This document shows, piece by piece, positions 35,099-46,229 of a stretch of DNA of 64,000 nucleotides. Numbering within the stretch: the first letter of the stretch is position 1; every line of letters begins with the position of its first letter. The position numbers and the translations under genes were made by a program. The notes below the pieces were generated by a model. That model saw nothing but the letters and a program-made list of their open reading frames with translations. It did no database searches and was not told the origin of the DNA. Origin of the DNA: Sequoia sempervirens (taxonomy: Eukaryota; Streptophyta; Pinopsida; Cupressales; Cupressaceae); contig VDFB02270651.1 of the NCBI GenBank assembly GCA_007258455.2, positions 703,787,360-703,851,359 on the forward strand, in the 5' to 3' direction.

Positions 35099-37889
35099 TG
35101 TTAGTTCTCAAAAACGTTGGTTGAAAACCTCAAGAGGTTGCCAGGATCTTGGTACGTTTTAGGGTAATGGACAAGGTCAAATGGTGTATTTGAACCTTAT
35201 TCTCTTCAGTCTCTACCAGACCTTAGGTGGGTGTACCTATATAATGGAGTAGATTAGAGGGATGTATGATTTGGTTGAATTGATGGATCTATCCATGGTG
35301 GCAAATGGTGTGGCATAGATGAAATCTTACTAATTAATCCTACTAAATTTTGAAATGTGAATGTATGGATAAGATTTTATGAAATTCTAAAATGGAATTG
35401 GTATGACTAGTGTCTACTTTTGTTGGGCTAATGGAGTCAAGAGGTGAAAGATATGTGACTTAATTAATGGTTATAATTCAAATTTCTTGACACTTGTGAC
35501 TATTTATACCTTGTATAAATGTGCAAGAATGCAATTATCAAGTTCTTATTGATCCAAATGACCTTCTCCAGATTACTGTGATTAATTAAAAGAATTTAAT
35601 CCTTCCTTGAAGGAGCCAATTAACTCAACCACACAAGAATAACAAATGTGCCTTAATAAATTGAAACTATTCTTGATACATCAATTTAAATAATAAGGAA
35701 ATGTCAACCTTGGAGAGAACCTGATAATATTTTTCAATTAATTCAACAAACAATTGACACCACAATTGGATCACCAGATTAAGCCTTCTTGTCCATTATA
35801 TTACTTCAAAATATTCTTGCAATACATAACATAATGTTCTGTTTCGGCAACTGTTCAACCTATCCAACTATTGATGTTTACCAACCTACTGCTTCTATCC
35901 TAATGATTTTATTTCATCTTACATATATACATTGTTCTTTTAGGGTTACAACTCTTCATAGCATCCGTTTAGTGCAACTATTCTTTTCAATGCAACTCTT
36001 CATTTAATTATTCTCGACAAAATAAAATATTTAATTAGTTTCCTTTGGAAAATTAAATATTTTAACTTTAATCTCCATTTTTACATTTTCGTGAAGAATC
36101 AATTTCAATAATTATCCTTTGCTGAAAAATTTTGTACTTCCACCAATTAAAAATAAAAATTACCCGATCTCGTAGCTTCTTTAGTGAAAAAATATTCCAT
36201 TTTATCTTGCTTGATTGAAATATTTCACCCAGTACAATAAAAATAATTACATATTCTTTATCCTATTGGTGAAAATATTTCAACTCCCCATGCAAATATT
36301 TTATATATTTTACCTTGTATTCTTTCCTGGTAAAATAATTATCTTCTTTATAATCTCCATGGTGAAAAAGTGAAGATTATATTCTTCAAAGAAATATTGT
36401 TTTCCTCGATAGTTATATTTCATTCAATCTTTTTCCTTTTGACCATATGCACTCCCATGTCGGTGAGACTTAAAGCATCATTGAGACTTATTTTTTCTTT
36501 CCACGATCTTGCTTCTTTCACTGATGAAATTTCTCAATATTGTCGGGCTATCATTGGGACTGGGTATTCTACTCCACCGATAGGCATTTCTCTTGCGATA
36601 TGTTTCCATATAATTAAACTTTATAAAATATTGATATGTTTAGGGTTTTGAAAGTTGTATAGAATTCATTTTAAAACATATAAAAAATTATATCATTTGA
36701 ACTTTAGGATTTAAGAAAGAATTTTTTAATTTTGGCTTGGGGGCAAACAAAGTAATTTCACTGTGGTCACACAAAGCATCCTAGAGCCATGAAATTTTTC
36801 AAGGGACCGTATCAATTATTTTGGAAGTGGGTTTCTAACAGATTTTGAATAGCTCGCCAAATCAAGGTACTTCCTTCGTAAACTAGCCCTACCGGAGCAT
36901 GTAGTGAGAAAAATAAAATTTTAAATTAATACAGCAAATGAGCTTGGAATCCAACGAAATTGAATTTGGAAACATTTGAGGCCAAAAAACCAACTGGGTC
37001 ACCCTTATAATTTAAAAATTTGTAACTTTTTTGTGGTGCGAAATCTAGCCTGGGAGTAGTCGAGAAACAATTAAAAAGCATACCAGAACTCCTTCGTCGA
37101 CCATGAAAACATGCAGATGTGTTGAGTTATGATAAGAGAGTATGCTTGTCAAATGGTTGGTCATGAAGTTATCAGGATTGCAAACTGTGAATGCACAAAG
37201 TTGCTTACTCAACATTTTCTAAAAAATTACCACTGTCAAGATCAATTGAAACCCTCCACTTTCCCTTTTGAAAATATATTAAATATGATTCTGAGAAGCT
37301 ATAACTTTGGATATTAGCTCATTTAGGCATGGTGAACATGTGTGCAAGAGGGTTTTCTATCATTTCATTTTCTTCACCAAATATCAAACACCATAGTTGA
37401 CCATTTTGCAGCTGTTCTGGAAATGCAGTTTCCAAACTGTGTAAAATCCATTTGGATTTGATCTTGGAAAAATATCAAATGATATCCTGAAGATCTAAAA
37501 AAATGACATGGATGCACATTGATATGAGGAGAATGAAGAGCATTAATTGGTTTGTCATGAAAGTCTTCGAGTTGTTTAATATTATCCTCCAAAATTGGTC
37601 ACTTTAACATATTTTACTGTGTAGATAGCAAACCTTCGCAGAACCCTTCAACTTGGCCTTTTGAATCTTTGTCAAAACTGATCATATGAAGCTAAAAATT
37701 GGTGGAGATGCTCACATATGGTAGATGAACACGTCTATAAATTGATTTTGCATGAAATTGCACTAACTTCATTTTGTGATTTTTCAAAGTGAGTCACTTG
37801 AAAAAAAAATTCAGCTGTACTTTTGAGTGCTAAAATCCAATTTTTCATCATGGGAACCTAAAATTTGCATGAAATTTTAGGTTCCAAAA
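35099..37889 (-). repeat. 3' LTR of the large-LTR element (left arm)
   Basis: Minus strand start is TTTTGGAACC, where the 5' LTR has TGTTGGAACC. The same altered start is seen in the right arm, so the change is older than the duplication. The end is GAACTAACA. Conserved short frames within it (e.g. 37129-37317) appear in all LTR copies without sign of coding constraint. Confidence 0.88.
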
Positions 37890-38271
37890 GTGGCTCCGTC
37901 TGGGGATGTATGCCCCTTGTGGGCATGGCAAGAATCCAGGTCTCTAGGAGAGTAGACCAAGTGTTTTATCAAACTTAAAACTCTTTTATGTCATGAACTG
38001 ATATGGTTTTTTGAAAAACCACACCACATCTAATGGCACAAGGCCACCAAAAAAGAAAGGGCCCTATTTTCCCCTATCATGCACCTTGTTTTGTTTTGAG
38101 TTCATCAGATTACTTTCGCAATCTGCCCTGCTACATGTACTACCATTGGAAATTTTCAAAATAACACTACCTTCAACACTACTCATATTCCCTTTTTCTT
38201 TTTTTGATTCAGATAGGCATAATTTGAAAATTGTCACTATCATGTGACAAACTCATGCCCCATTTATTACA

Positions 38272-40206
38272 CTAAGAAATTTTATTTTTAATGCCAAATT
38301 CTTCATCATTTTGGTCACTGTTATGCATGATAAAATAGTTTCCCAGCTGAGCTGAAAACTGAAAATCCAAATTCTTCTTACATGGTTATGAGAAATCTGC
38401 CACATCAACAGCTTCAGAAATAATCAAATCTGAAATACTTTTTATTTCTTCCATATCTCTACTTGATAATGACATCAACCCCTGATCCATACACTCATCA
38501 TTATGTATATTTGAACCAACTGATGATAGGGATGAATTATCCATGATATGTAAACCAATATCTTTCTAAAAGGTCTCCAATTTTGATTTATATTTCTCCT
38601 CTTGAACAAGGATAGACATATCAACTTCAAGACTTTTCCTTTCATTGTTACATAAAGTTTTTTCACTGTCAAAGAAAATGCATGCTACAGATGGAATTTC
38701 TGAATCATTCTTATGTGTGCATTTTTGGTACTCCATTGCCAACAAATTTGATATTTGTTCACTACTGAGTGAACATGCTTCTTTGTCCATTTCACCATTG
38801 ATGTACTCTTCACCTTTTTCATCATCATAATGAGGCTCAAGATCATCATAGAAAAAATCAGGTGAATTATCAACACAGTCATTTGTTCCACAAGTTGATA
38901 TATTATCCTGGTTGTCTGAAAATATTTCTTCCTCATCATAAAGTGGGTTTGAAAACACATGAAATTCATGTTCTGGCACACCTTGGAAAAATGTCATTTG
39001 ATCTTCTTTTATTTTTTCATCATACAATGGATTTGAAAAAATTTGAAAGCCACTTTTAAGTGTACAAACCTCTTCCTCGTTCAATATGTCTTCATGGTAC
39101 TTAACTACAGTTGGATGTGTTATTTGTTCACTATCAAATGAGCTTGCTTCTCTCATTGCTTCTTCCTCCTAATCTCCATAATAACTGCAAGAATCACTTT
39201 GTTGTAGATCAAAATCCATAGGTTCGTCTTCACAATCTGAGTATTCAATGGATCCCTCATAGCATGCACTGCTCTCACAGTCACAATCTGTTATGCAAGA
39301 GAGACCTACTATATCTTCACCCTCATTATGTAGACTATCATAGAAATTATTTTCACTTGTACATGTCTCATCTTCAAGCTATATTGCTTGATCAGTTTCT
39401 CCATACTTGTTAGTGATTTCCCCATCCTCATACCTTTTCTTTTCTATAATACTCATCATTTTTCCTACCTGTTCAAAAGTAACTAGTTTTAGTGATTCAG
39501 GCCAATAAACTAAATTAGGCTCATATGCTCTCATAAACTTCTCAAAGTACATGGACTGATCAATCCCATAATTGAGAGGTATTTGTGTAAGGATAACATT
39601 CAACTGTCTGAGTAGAGAGCATCCAGATTCTCCTTTGTGTCTCCTTAAGTTAAAAAATGCATCCAAGGGAGATTTGTGACATTCTGATTTCACATTAGAG
39701 TCTTGATTTGCTTCTTAAGTACATGAATGCCCATCACCCTCCTCCTCAAATTGTTGATTCTGATATACATTTTGTTGCATGTTCTAATTTAATCTTCCAA
39801 GAGGGATGCAATTGTGCTGCACATTTTGATATGGCATTTGGTATTCATATGGATAATGCTCAGGATACTAATTTTGTTGATAATCTTGGTGGATTACCAG
39901 TCTTTGTCCAGGAGGGATAGGATAAGCATTTACTTGTTTTGATGGTTGTGGTGAATAAATGTTCTGTTGTGAATAAAGTGCATTACCTCCATTGTGAAAA
40001 TTCCCAATTGTATTATGAGGCACTTGTGGAGTCCAAGGACCACTTGCATTCACATATCTATCCTCATTAGAGATTGGTACATTTTTTAATGCATTTGGAA
40101 CAAATTTAACCCCCAATTGTAACAATTGTTGGTCCAATTGTAGCAGTTGTTTCTTCAATTCTTTACACTTTCTTATTAACAATTTCCTTCTCACTTCTTC
40201 TGACAT
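38272..40206 (-). pseudogene. Acidic single ORF of the large-LTR element (left arm, broken)
   Basis: One reading frame of about 645 codons from an ATG at 40206 to a stop at 38272, interrupted by several stops. The N-terminus is a short basic/Leu-rich coiled segment (KKQLLQLDQQLLQLGVKF). A Pro/Gln/Asn-rich part follows, then a compact segment (PLDAFFNLRRHKGESG...LVYWPESLKLVTFEQVGK, about 39680-39450), then a long acidic tail with a repeated NPLYDE motif (FSNPLYDEKI and FSNPLYDEEE). NPL(Y/F)DE motifs are known in the gag-pol linker of some plant Ty3 elements, so the ORF may descend from such a linker. No protease, RT or integrase is present. Function unknown. The right-arm copy is 56770-58699. 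Confidence 0.7.
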
Positions 40207-40470
40207 CTTGACAAGAAATTTGTAGCATCTTTTTATCTTTTATTTTTGAATGGAAATAATGTTGTTGTTCCAAAATGTCATGCACTATCTATCAAATTTT
40301 AATAGAGTTGCCACCTACTTTTCCAAAAGTAGGAAAATGAAATGGATTTTTGAAATTGTTCTTGGTTTTTTTTTTTTAGTGGAATCCCCTACAAAATCAG
40401 GTGAATGCAAATGTGGAATTTTTATGACTCTATACCAACAAAGGCTTGGATTCAATGTTGATTTGGTTTG

Positions 40471-40489
40471 ATCCCTAGCAGAGTCACCA
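40471..40489 (-). other. Primer-binding site of the large-LTR element (left arm)
   Basis: Minus strand TGGTGACTCTGCTAGGGAT, three bases after the LTR end. It resembles the TGGCGACTCxGCTGGGGA-type sites of plant Ty3 elements; the differences are transitions. Confidence 0.75.
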
Positions 40490-40492
40490 ATC

Positions 40493-43252
40493 TGTTAGTT
40501 CTCAAAAACACTGGTTGAAAAACCTCAAGAGGTTGTCAGGCTCTTGGTATGTTTTAGGCTAACGAACAAGGCCAAATGGTGTATTTGAACCTTCTTCTCT
40601 TCAAGCTCTGCCAAACCTTAGGTGGGTGTACCTATATAATGGATCAGATTAGAGGGATGTATGATTTGGTTGAATTGAAGGATCTATCCACAGTGACAAA
40701 TGGTGTGGCATAGATGAAAGCTTACTAATTACTCCTACTAAAATTTGAAATGTGAATGTATGGATAAGATTTTATGAAATTCTATAAATGGAATTGGTAT
40801 GACCAGTGCCTACTTCTATTGGGCTAATGGAGTTAAGAGGTGAAAGATATGTGACTTAATTAATGGTTATAATTCGAATTTCTTGACACTTTTGACTGTT
40901 TATACCTTGTATAAATGTGCAAGAATGCAATTATCAAGTTCTTCTTATTGATCCAAATGACCTTCTCCAGATTACTGTGATTAATTAAAAGAATTTAATC
41001 CTTCCTTGAAGGGGCCAATTAATTGAACCACACAAGAACAACAAATGTGCCTTGATAAATTGAAACTATCCTTGATACATCAATTTAAATAATAAGGAAA
41101 TTCCAACCTTGGAGACAACCTGATAATATTTTTCAATTAATTCAACAAACAATTGACACCACAATTGGATCACCAGATTAAGCCTTCTTGTCCATTATAT
41201 TACTTTGAAATATTCTTGCAATACATATCATAATGTTTTGTCTCGACAACTGTTCAACCTATCCAACTATTAATGATTTCCTAACCTACTGCTTCTATCC
41301 TGATGATTTTATTTCATCTTACACATATACATTGTTCTTTTAGGGTTACAACTCTTCACAGCATCCGTTTAGTGCAACTATTATTTTCAGTGCAACTCTT
41401 TGTTTAATTATTCTTGGCAAAATAAAATATTTAATTACTTGTCTTTGGAAAATTAAATATTTTAACTTTAATCTCCATTTTTTCATTTTTGTGAAAAATC
41501 AATTTCAATAATTATCCTTTGCTGGCAGCTTTTGTACTTCCACCAATTAAAAATAAAAATTACCCGATCTCGTAGCTTCTTTAGTGAAAAAATATTCCAT
41601 TTTATCTTGCTTGATTGAAATATTTCACCTGATATAATAAAAATAATTACATATTCTTTTAATCCTATTGGTGAAAATATTCCAACTCCCTGTGCAAATA
41701 TTTTATAGATTTTACCTTATATTCTTTCCTGGATAAAATAATTATCTTCTTTATAATCTCCACGGTGAAAAAGTGGAGATTATATTCTTCAAAGAAATAT
41801 TATTTTCCTAGATAGTTATATTTTATCCAATCTTTTGCCTTTTGACCATATGCACTCCTGTGTTGGTGAGACTTTCACTGATGAAATTTCTCAATATTGT
41901 CGCTATCGTTGGGTATTCTACTCCACCGATGGGCATTTCTCTTGCAGATATGTTTCCATAAAATTAAATTTATAAAAATATTGATATATTTAGGGTTTTG
42001 AAAGATATTCAGAATTCATTTTAAAACATATACAATGTTTAAAAAAATATTTCATTTGAACTTTAGGATTTAAGACAGAATTTTTTAATTTCGACTAGGG
42101 GACAAACAAAGTAATTTCATTGTAGGCACACAAAGCATCTTAGATCCACGAAAATTTGCAAGGAATCATGATCAATTATTTTAGAAGTGGTTTTCTAACG
42201 GATTTTGAACAGCTCACCAAATCGAGGTACTTCCTTTGTAAACTGGCCCTACCAAAAACATGTAGTGAGAAAAATAAATTTTTAAATTAATACACCAAAT
42301 GAGCTCAAAATCCAAAAAAAAATGAAGTTGGAAACATTTGAGGCCAAAACACCAACTGGGTCATCCTTAGAATTTCAAAATTTGCAACTTTTTCGGGGTG
42401 CAAAATCTAGTTTGGGAGTAGTCGGAAAATAATTAAAAAGCATACCAAAACTCCTCTGACAACCATGAAAACATGCAAACATGTTGAGTTGTGATAGGAG
42501 AGTATGTTCATCAAACGGTTGGTCATGAAGTTATCAGGATTGCAAATTGTGAATGCACAAAGTTGCTTAATCAACATTTTCTAAAAAAATACCACTATCA
42601 AGCTCAATTAAAACCCTCCACTTGCCCTTTTGAAAAAATATCAAATATGATTATGAGAAGCTATAACTTTGGATATTAGCTCATTTAGGCATGGTGAACA
42701 TGTGTGCAAGAAGGTTTTCTATCATTTCATTTTTTTCACCAAATATCAAGCACCAAAGTTGACCATTTTGCAATTGTTTTGGAAATGCAGTTTCCAAACT
42801 ATGTAAAATCCATTTGGATTTGATCTTGGAAAAATATCAAACAATTTCCTGAATATCTAAAAATTGACATGGATGCACATTGATATGAGGAAAATCAAGA
42901 TAATTAATTGGTTTGTCATGAAATTCTTCCAGTTGCTTAATGGTATCCTCCAAAGTTGGTCACTTTAATAGATTTCACTGTGTGTAGACAACAAACCTTC
43001 GTAGAACCCTTCAACTTGGCCTTTTGAATCTCTGCCAAAACTGATCATACAAAGCTAAAAATTGGAAGAGATACTCGCATATGGTAGACAAACACGTCTG
43101 CAAAGTGATTTTGCATGAAATTGCACTGACTTCATTTTGTGATTTTTCAAAGTGAGCCACTTGAGCAGATTTTTCAACTGTACTTTTGAGTGCTAAAATC
43201 CAAATTTTCATCATGGGAACCTAAAATTTGTATGAAGTTTTAGGTTCCAACA
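40493..43252 (-). repeat. 5' LTR of the large-LTR element (left arm)
   Basis: 2760 bp, TGTTGGAACC...GAACTAACA on the minus strand with intact TG/CA ends. The TATA box TATATAG (plus-strand 40632-40638) would start a leftward transcript about 140 bp before the LTR end. Confidence 0.9.
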
Positions 43253-43520
43253 GGCTCCATTAATAATAAATATTGTCAAGGTTGGAATATCATGGATATT
43301 TTGATTGATATACAATTTTTTCTCAACAAATTTGAAAGGATGAACTAACTCACACCTTTCAAGAAGGAAATAATGTTGCCAACTCATTGGCCAATTTGGG
43401 ATCTTCCTAGGAATCTTCAAAATGTTGGAGGAATATTGTGGCCCTCCCCTTGAATGTTCAAGGATTTAGCTTTGATGAGCAAAAGAAACTTATCCATTTA
43501 TGATGAAGGCCAATACCTCC
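43253..43520 (+). pseudogene. LINE RNase H C-terminal end (left arm)
   Basis: Continuation of the LINE across the LTR element. The segment HTFQEGNNVANSLANLGSS (43352-43408) is the well-known RNase H C-terminal signature of plant LINEs (HxxREGNxxADxLANxG), with the catalytic-type Asp read as Asn. The adjoining tail (LNVQGFSFDEQKKLI) matches the usual end of these proteins. Its frame and position show one domain split at 35098/43253. Confidence 0.82.
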
Positions 43521-43589
43521 TTCATAGGTTGGACAACCTATCCTTTCACCATTGTTATCAGTATGATGTGGAGAATGCATTATGAGATG

Positions 43590-44181
43590 GATGGGTACAT
43601 CTGGGTGACTGGGATGTGGTCTGGGTTGTAATTTCTACCTAGTTGGATTGTCCATGAGATTAGTGTTATTTCTTGTCATTTGTACAATGATTCTCCCAAT
43701 ATTAATATTTTATTATTTATTTGGAACATGCGAGCAACTAATATATTTGTTAACCCTTCCAAACCTTTGTTTGATTATGGCTTGATACTTCCATCACTAC
43801 TTGTAATTTCTCTACTAGTAAATTCCTAGTCGTACGTGGGAAGATATCATCACCTTAATTAGGAAGGATATGAAGATTTTTTATGAAATTTTTTCCTTTG
43901 ATAAGTTGTTAGTTTGCACAACCCTTCCACAATTTTTAAAAAAAATTCTTACCTTTGTTACCGTTCACTCCTCTCTATGTTTGAATATGGGTGGTGATCA
44001 TGTGAGAACCGAAACAAGCTCCTCTGAGGAATTCCACTATTCTCTTGTTTGGAACATTTGCATGGAAGGTGGTATAGGGGTGAGTGCAAGATCATTGGGG
44101 TTCAAAAAGTGGCGATATGACAAAAAAGTGGCTGACAAATTTTTTTTATCCGAATTTGATGAAACAAAAAGGGTTTATTGA
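43590..44181 (+). pseudogene. Unknown plant-transposon-type ORF, upstream part (left arm)
   Basis: Frame-broken but consistent coding text. An N-terminal piece reads WIVHEISVISCHLYNDSPN and NPSKPLFDYGLILPSLL (about 43640-43810), and the open segment 43870-44181 contains LTFVTVHSSLCLNMGGD and EFHYSLVWNICMEGGIG. The matching minus-strand copy is at 52846-53430. It lies just upstream of, and in the same direction as, the gene at 44806-46214, from which it is separated by a 0.7-kb repeat; both may once have been one protein. No known domain recognised. Confidence 0.5.
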
Positions 44182-44803
44182 GAAAATTGTCAGCTTTCTA
44201 AATATATAAAATATTCCTTATTTGGAATCAAATAGATAATTATTATTTTCTACATACATTCTAACTAAAATCATGATTGATAGGTTGATTGAAAAATATC
44301 TATAATTCTTAAAAAAGTTCACATGTTTTGAATTTGAAAAATCTGACACATTCTATGCTTCCCATACTATAGGATTAAAAAAGTAAAAATTGAATTTCAT
44401 AAAATTTTGACCAATTTATGGTGGTCAGACAAACAAGTTTTAATATTTTTTAAAAATTTTAATAAAAAAGTCATAACTAATTATTTACTTGCAAAAAAAT
44501 TACAAAAAAATTGCAGCACATCGGGCATGTGTCCTCTACTTATATTGAAAGTTTCAAAAAAATATATTAATTTTTCTTGTACATAGGTTGGTCAAACATA
44601 CACCCGCTTTTTATTTTTCCCTGAAAAATTTAGTACTACTACATTGAAATTTCAATTTTTTTGTAAATAGATTTACTTTTTTCCAAAAAAGGAATAGTAT
44701 CTTAGAAACTACATTCAATTGGCTACAAATTTTGTTCTTACATATTTTTCAAATTATGTTAATAACTCTATTTTTAAAAATTTTATTGCCACTTAAGGGC
44801 CTA
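44120..44803 (+). repeat. 0.7-kb AT-rich repeat S (left arm)
   Basis: Runs from GTGGCTGACAA to CACTTAAGGGCCTA. The same segment is present inverted at 52165-52845 and again at 50075-50795. It contains the end of the preceding ORF, then stop-rich AT DNA. It could be an insertion or an intron-like spacer, as it begins GT and ends AG in this context, but splicing cannot be shown. Confidence 0.75.
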
Positions 44804-44805
44804 GT

Positions 44806-46214
44806 TTGGACCCCTATGATCCTACACTAGACCATAGCCCCACTAATTGAGTGTTTAAAAGGCCATGATGAGAAAATTTCATCTTAATTTTCTAACAGTT
44901 GGTCTGATAGAAGGGTTACAGTGGGAGGTATTTATTTTGAGCTTAGCGAAGATGTTATTGCCAAAGCCACACGACTTTCCTATTCTGGGTATAAACTTAA
45001 GAAGCACACTAAGGTGCAAGACATGGATAGTTTGCAAACCTTCTTTAAGGAGTATGATCAAACCACTAAACTCCATGCAGATTTCAACCAGAGCAAACTT
45101 CCTATGTCATGGTACCTTGTTTTCCTAGTTCTTATGAAATATATAACCTTAGAAGGTCATTTTAAAGTTTATTATTTCTATCATGTGTCACTTATGAACC
45201 ATCTCTACCATAGGCTGCTTATTAGTTTCCCATTTTTTCTTCTTTCATCCCTTGAAAGATCTATCAAGGAAACCCTGGAACTTACAACTAAGAATTTTGA
45301 AAAACCCCCTTTACCACTCCACCAAGGGCTTATCCTTCACCTTTACCATTTTCACCTAGCCCTTTGCCCTCTGAAACCCATATCCACTACTAGAGTTGAG
45401 GAACCTGAGGCTTGTGATCCTTCTCCTTCAAAACCCTCCCTTGCTATTTTTGTGGGCTCTAAGAGGAAGCTCCCTCCCATTTCCAACCAACCACTTGAAG
45501 ATACTAAACCCAAGCCTCCTACTAAAAAGAAGAAGAGAAGTGTTGGGCAGGCTCAAACCAAGGCCACCTTTAGGCTTTGTGAACTAAAGAAAACCCCTAT
45601 TAAGAAAGAGGGAAAAATTCCTGCAAAAACCAAAGCTGAATAAAAAAGGGGAAAATGGGGCATAACCTTTTATGTCGAGGAACCACCCACAAAAAATGAG
45701 TCTAAAGATTCTAACTCTAGTGGTCATGAGTGTGGACACGGGGGTGAAACATGCTAGTGTTCGAAGGTCCAATCGACTTGCTAAACATAAGTTATAGGTC
45801 CTAGTGGATGACATGTCTAGCAACTCGGAGCATGGCAAAGGATGGTATGAAAACAAGCATGATACGGTTGAGGAAACGAAGGAGTACATAGAGGGATCCA
45901 GTCACTTCTCGAAGCTAAACTAGATGATTTTGGAGGAGTCCACACTAGACTCCTCCAATCATCAAGCTCGAGCTAAAGAAACTAACATGTCAGATGCTAT
46001 GAAGGAGGAAGAATCCAATGGCCTACTTGCTCGTGTTTGGACCCTGGAAAGAAAGCTCAACAGACTAACCCAATTCATAGTCAAGGTCATTCATCACTTG
46101 GTTGTCACTCTATCGAAGGTGCTAAAAGAAGAAGTTAAAAATAATGTTGCTAAATTTGACCCCAACAATAATCTAGCTGGTGAAGATGTGTTTAAATTCC
46201 TCATGGAGGAATGA
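44806..46214 (+). CDS. Env-position-type gene, KYxTxEGH family (left arm, best preserved copy)
   Basis: The main open segment runs 44888-45643 (240 codons from a GTG at 44921; the right arm has ATG there). It includes FELSEDVIAKATRLSYSGYK, FLVLMKYITLEGHFKVYYF and LLISFPFFLLSSLERSIKET, then a Pro-rich part and basic clusters (PTKKKKRS near 45517-45540). After a stop at 45641 the text resumes with RRSNRLAKHKL (about 45763) and, in another frame, 45924-46214 (LLARVWTLERKLNRLTQFI, a likely coiled coil). The KYITLEGH core aligns with KYMTCEGH of the ORF at 9579-11739, and both have a basic nuclear-type cluster after it. Whether it is expressed is unknown. An 82-bp segment (44830-44911) just upstream is absent from the right arm. 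Confidence 0.55.
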
Positions 46215-46229
46215 GAGGCTCTTGTTAGG

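Larger units (their letters stand above)
35099..43252 (-). mobile_element. Non-autonomous LTR retrotransposon with 2.8-kb LTRs (left-arm copy)
   Basis: Two LTRs of about 2.8 kb (40493-43252 as 5', 35099-37889 as 3', minus strand) flank a 2.6-kb internal region with a primer-binding site and one ORF but no RT or integrase. The ends are TGTTGGAACC and GAACTAACA. Flanking pentamers (minus strand) are GAGCC upstream and AAGTC downstream, matching at three of five bases with both mismatches transitions. The insertion interrupts the LINE RNase H domain. LTR divergence is about 10% in a 160-bp sample, clearly above the arm-to-arm divergence. Confidence 0.88.
32872..46056 (+). repeat. Left arm of giant inverted repeat
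   Basis: Bases 32872-46056 reappear, reverse-complemented and in the same order, at 64000-50999. Matched landmarks: Tat LTR start 33478/63392, LTR end 35099/61914, 40493/56485, 43252/53732, and the end of the 240-codon ORF 45643/51405. Coordinate sums stay between about 96870 and 97055, so indels are small. Hand samples give about 3-4% substitution. The arm may extend left of 32872, since the matching DNA is outside the window. Confidence 0.93.

Noticed and set aside
37129..42679. Similar 62-codon frames at 37129-37317 and 42491-42679
   Set aside because: They lie at the same place in the two LTRs of one element and their likeness follows from LTR homology; no domain or coding constraint is evident.
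43590..46214. Host protein-coding gene with an intron equal to the 0.7-kb repeat
   Set aside because: The repeat is also present in a different context at 50075-50795, the exon parts have stops, and the protein resembles a retrotransposon ORF; there is no proof of splicing.
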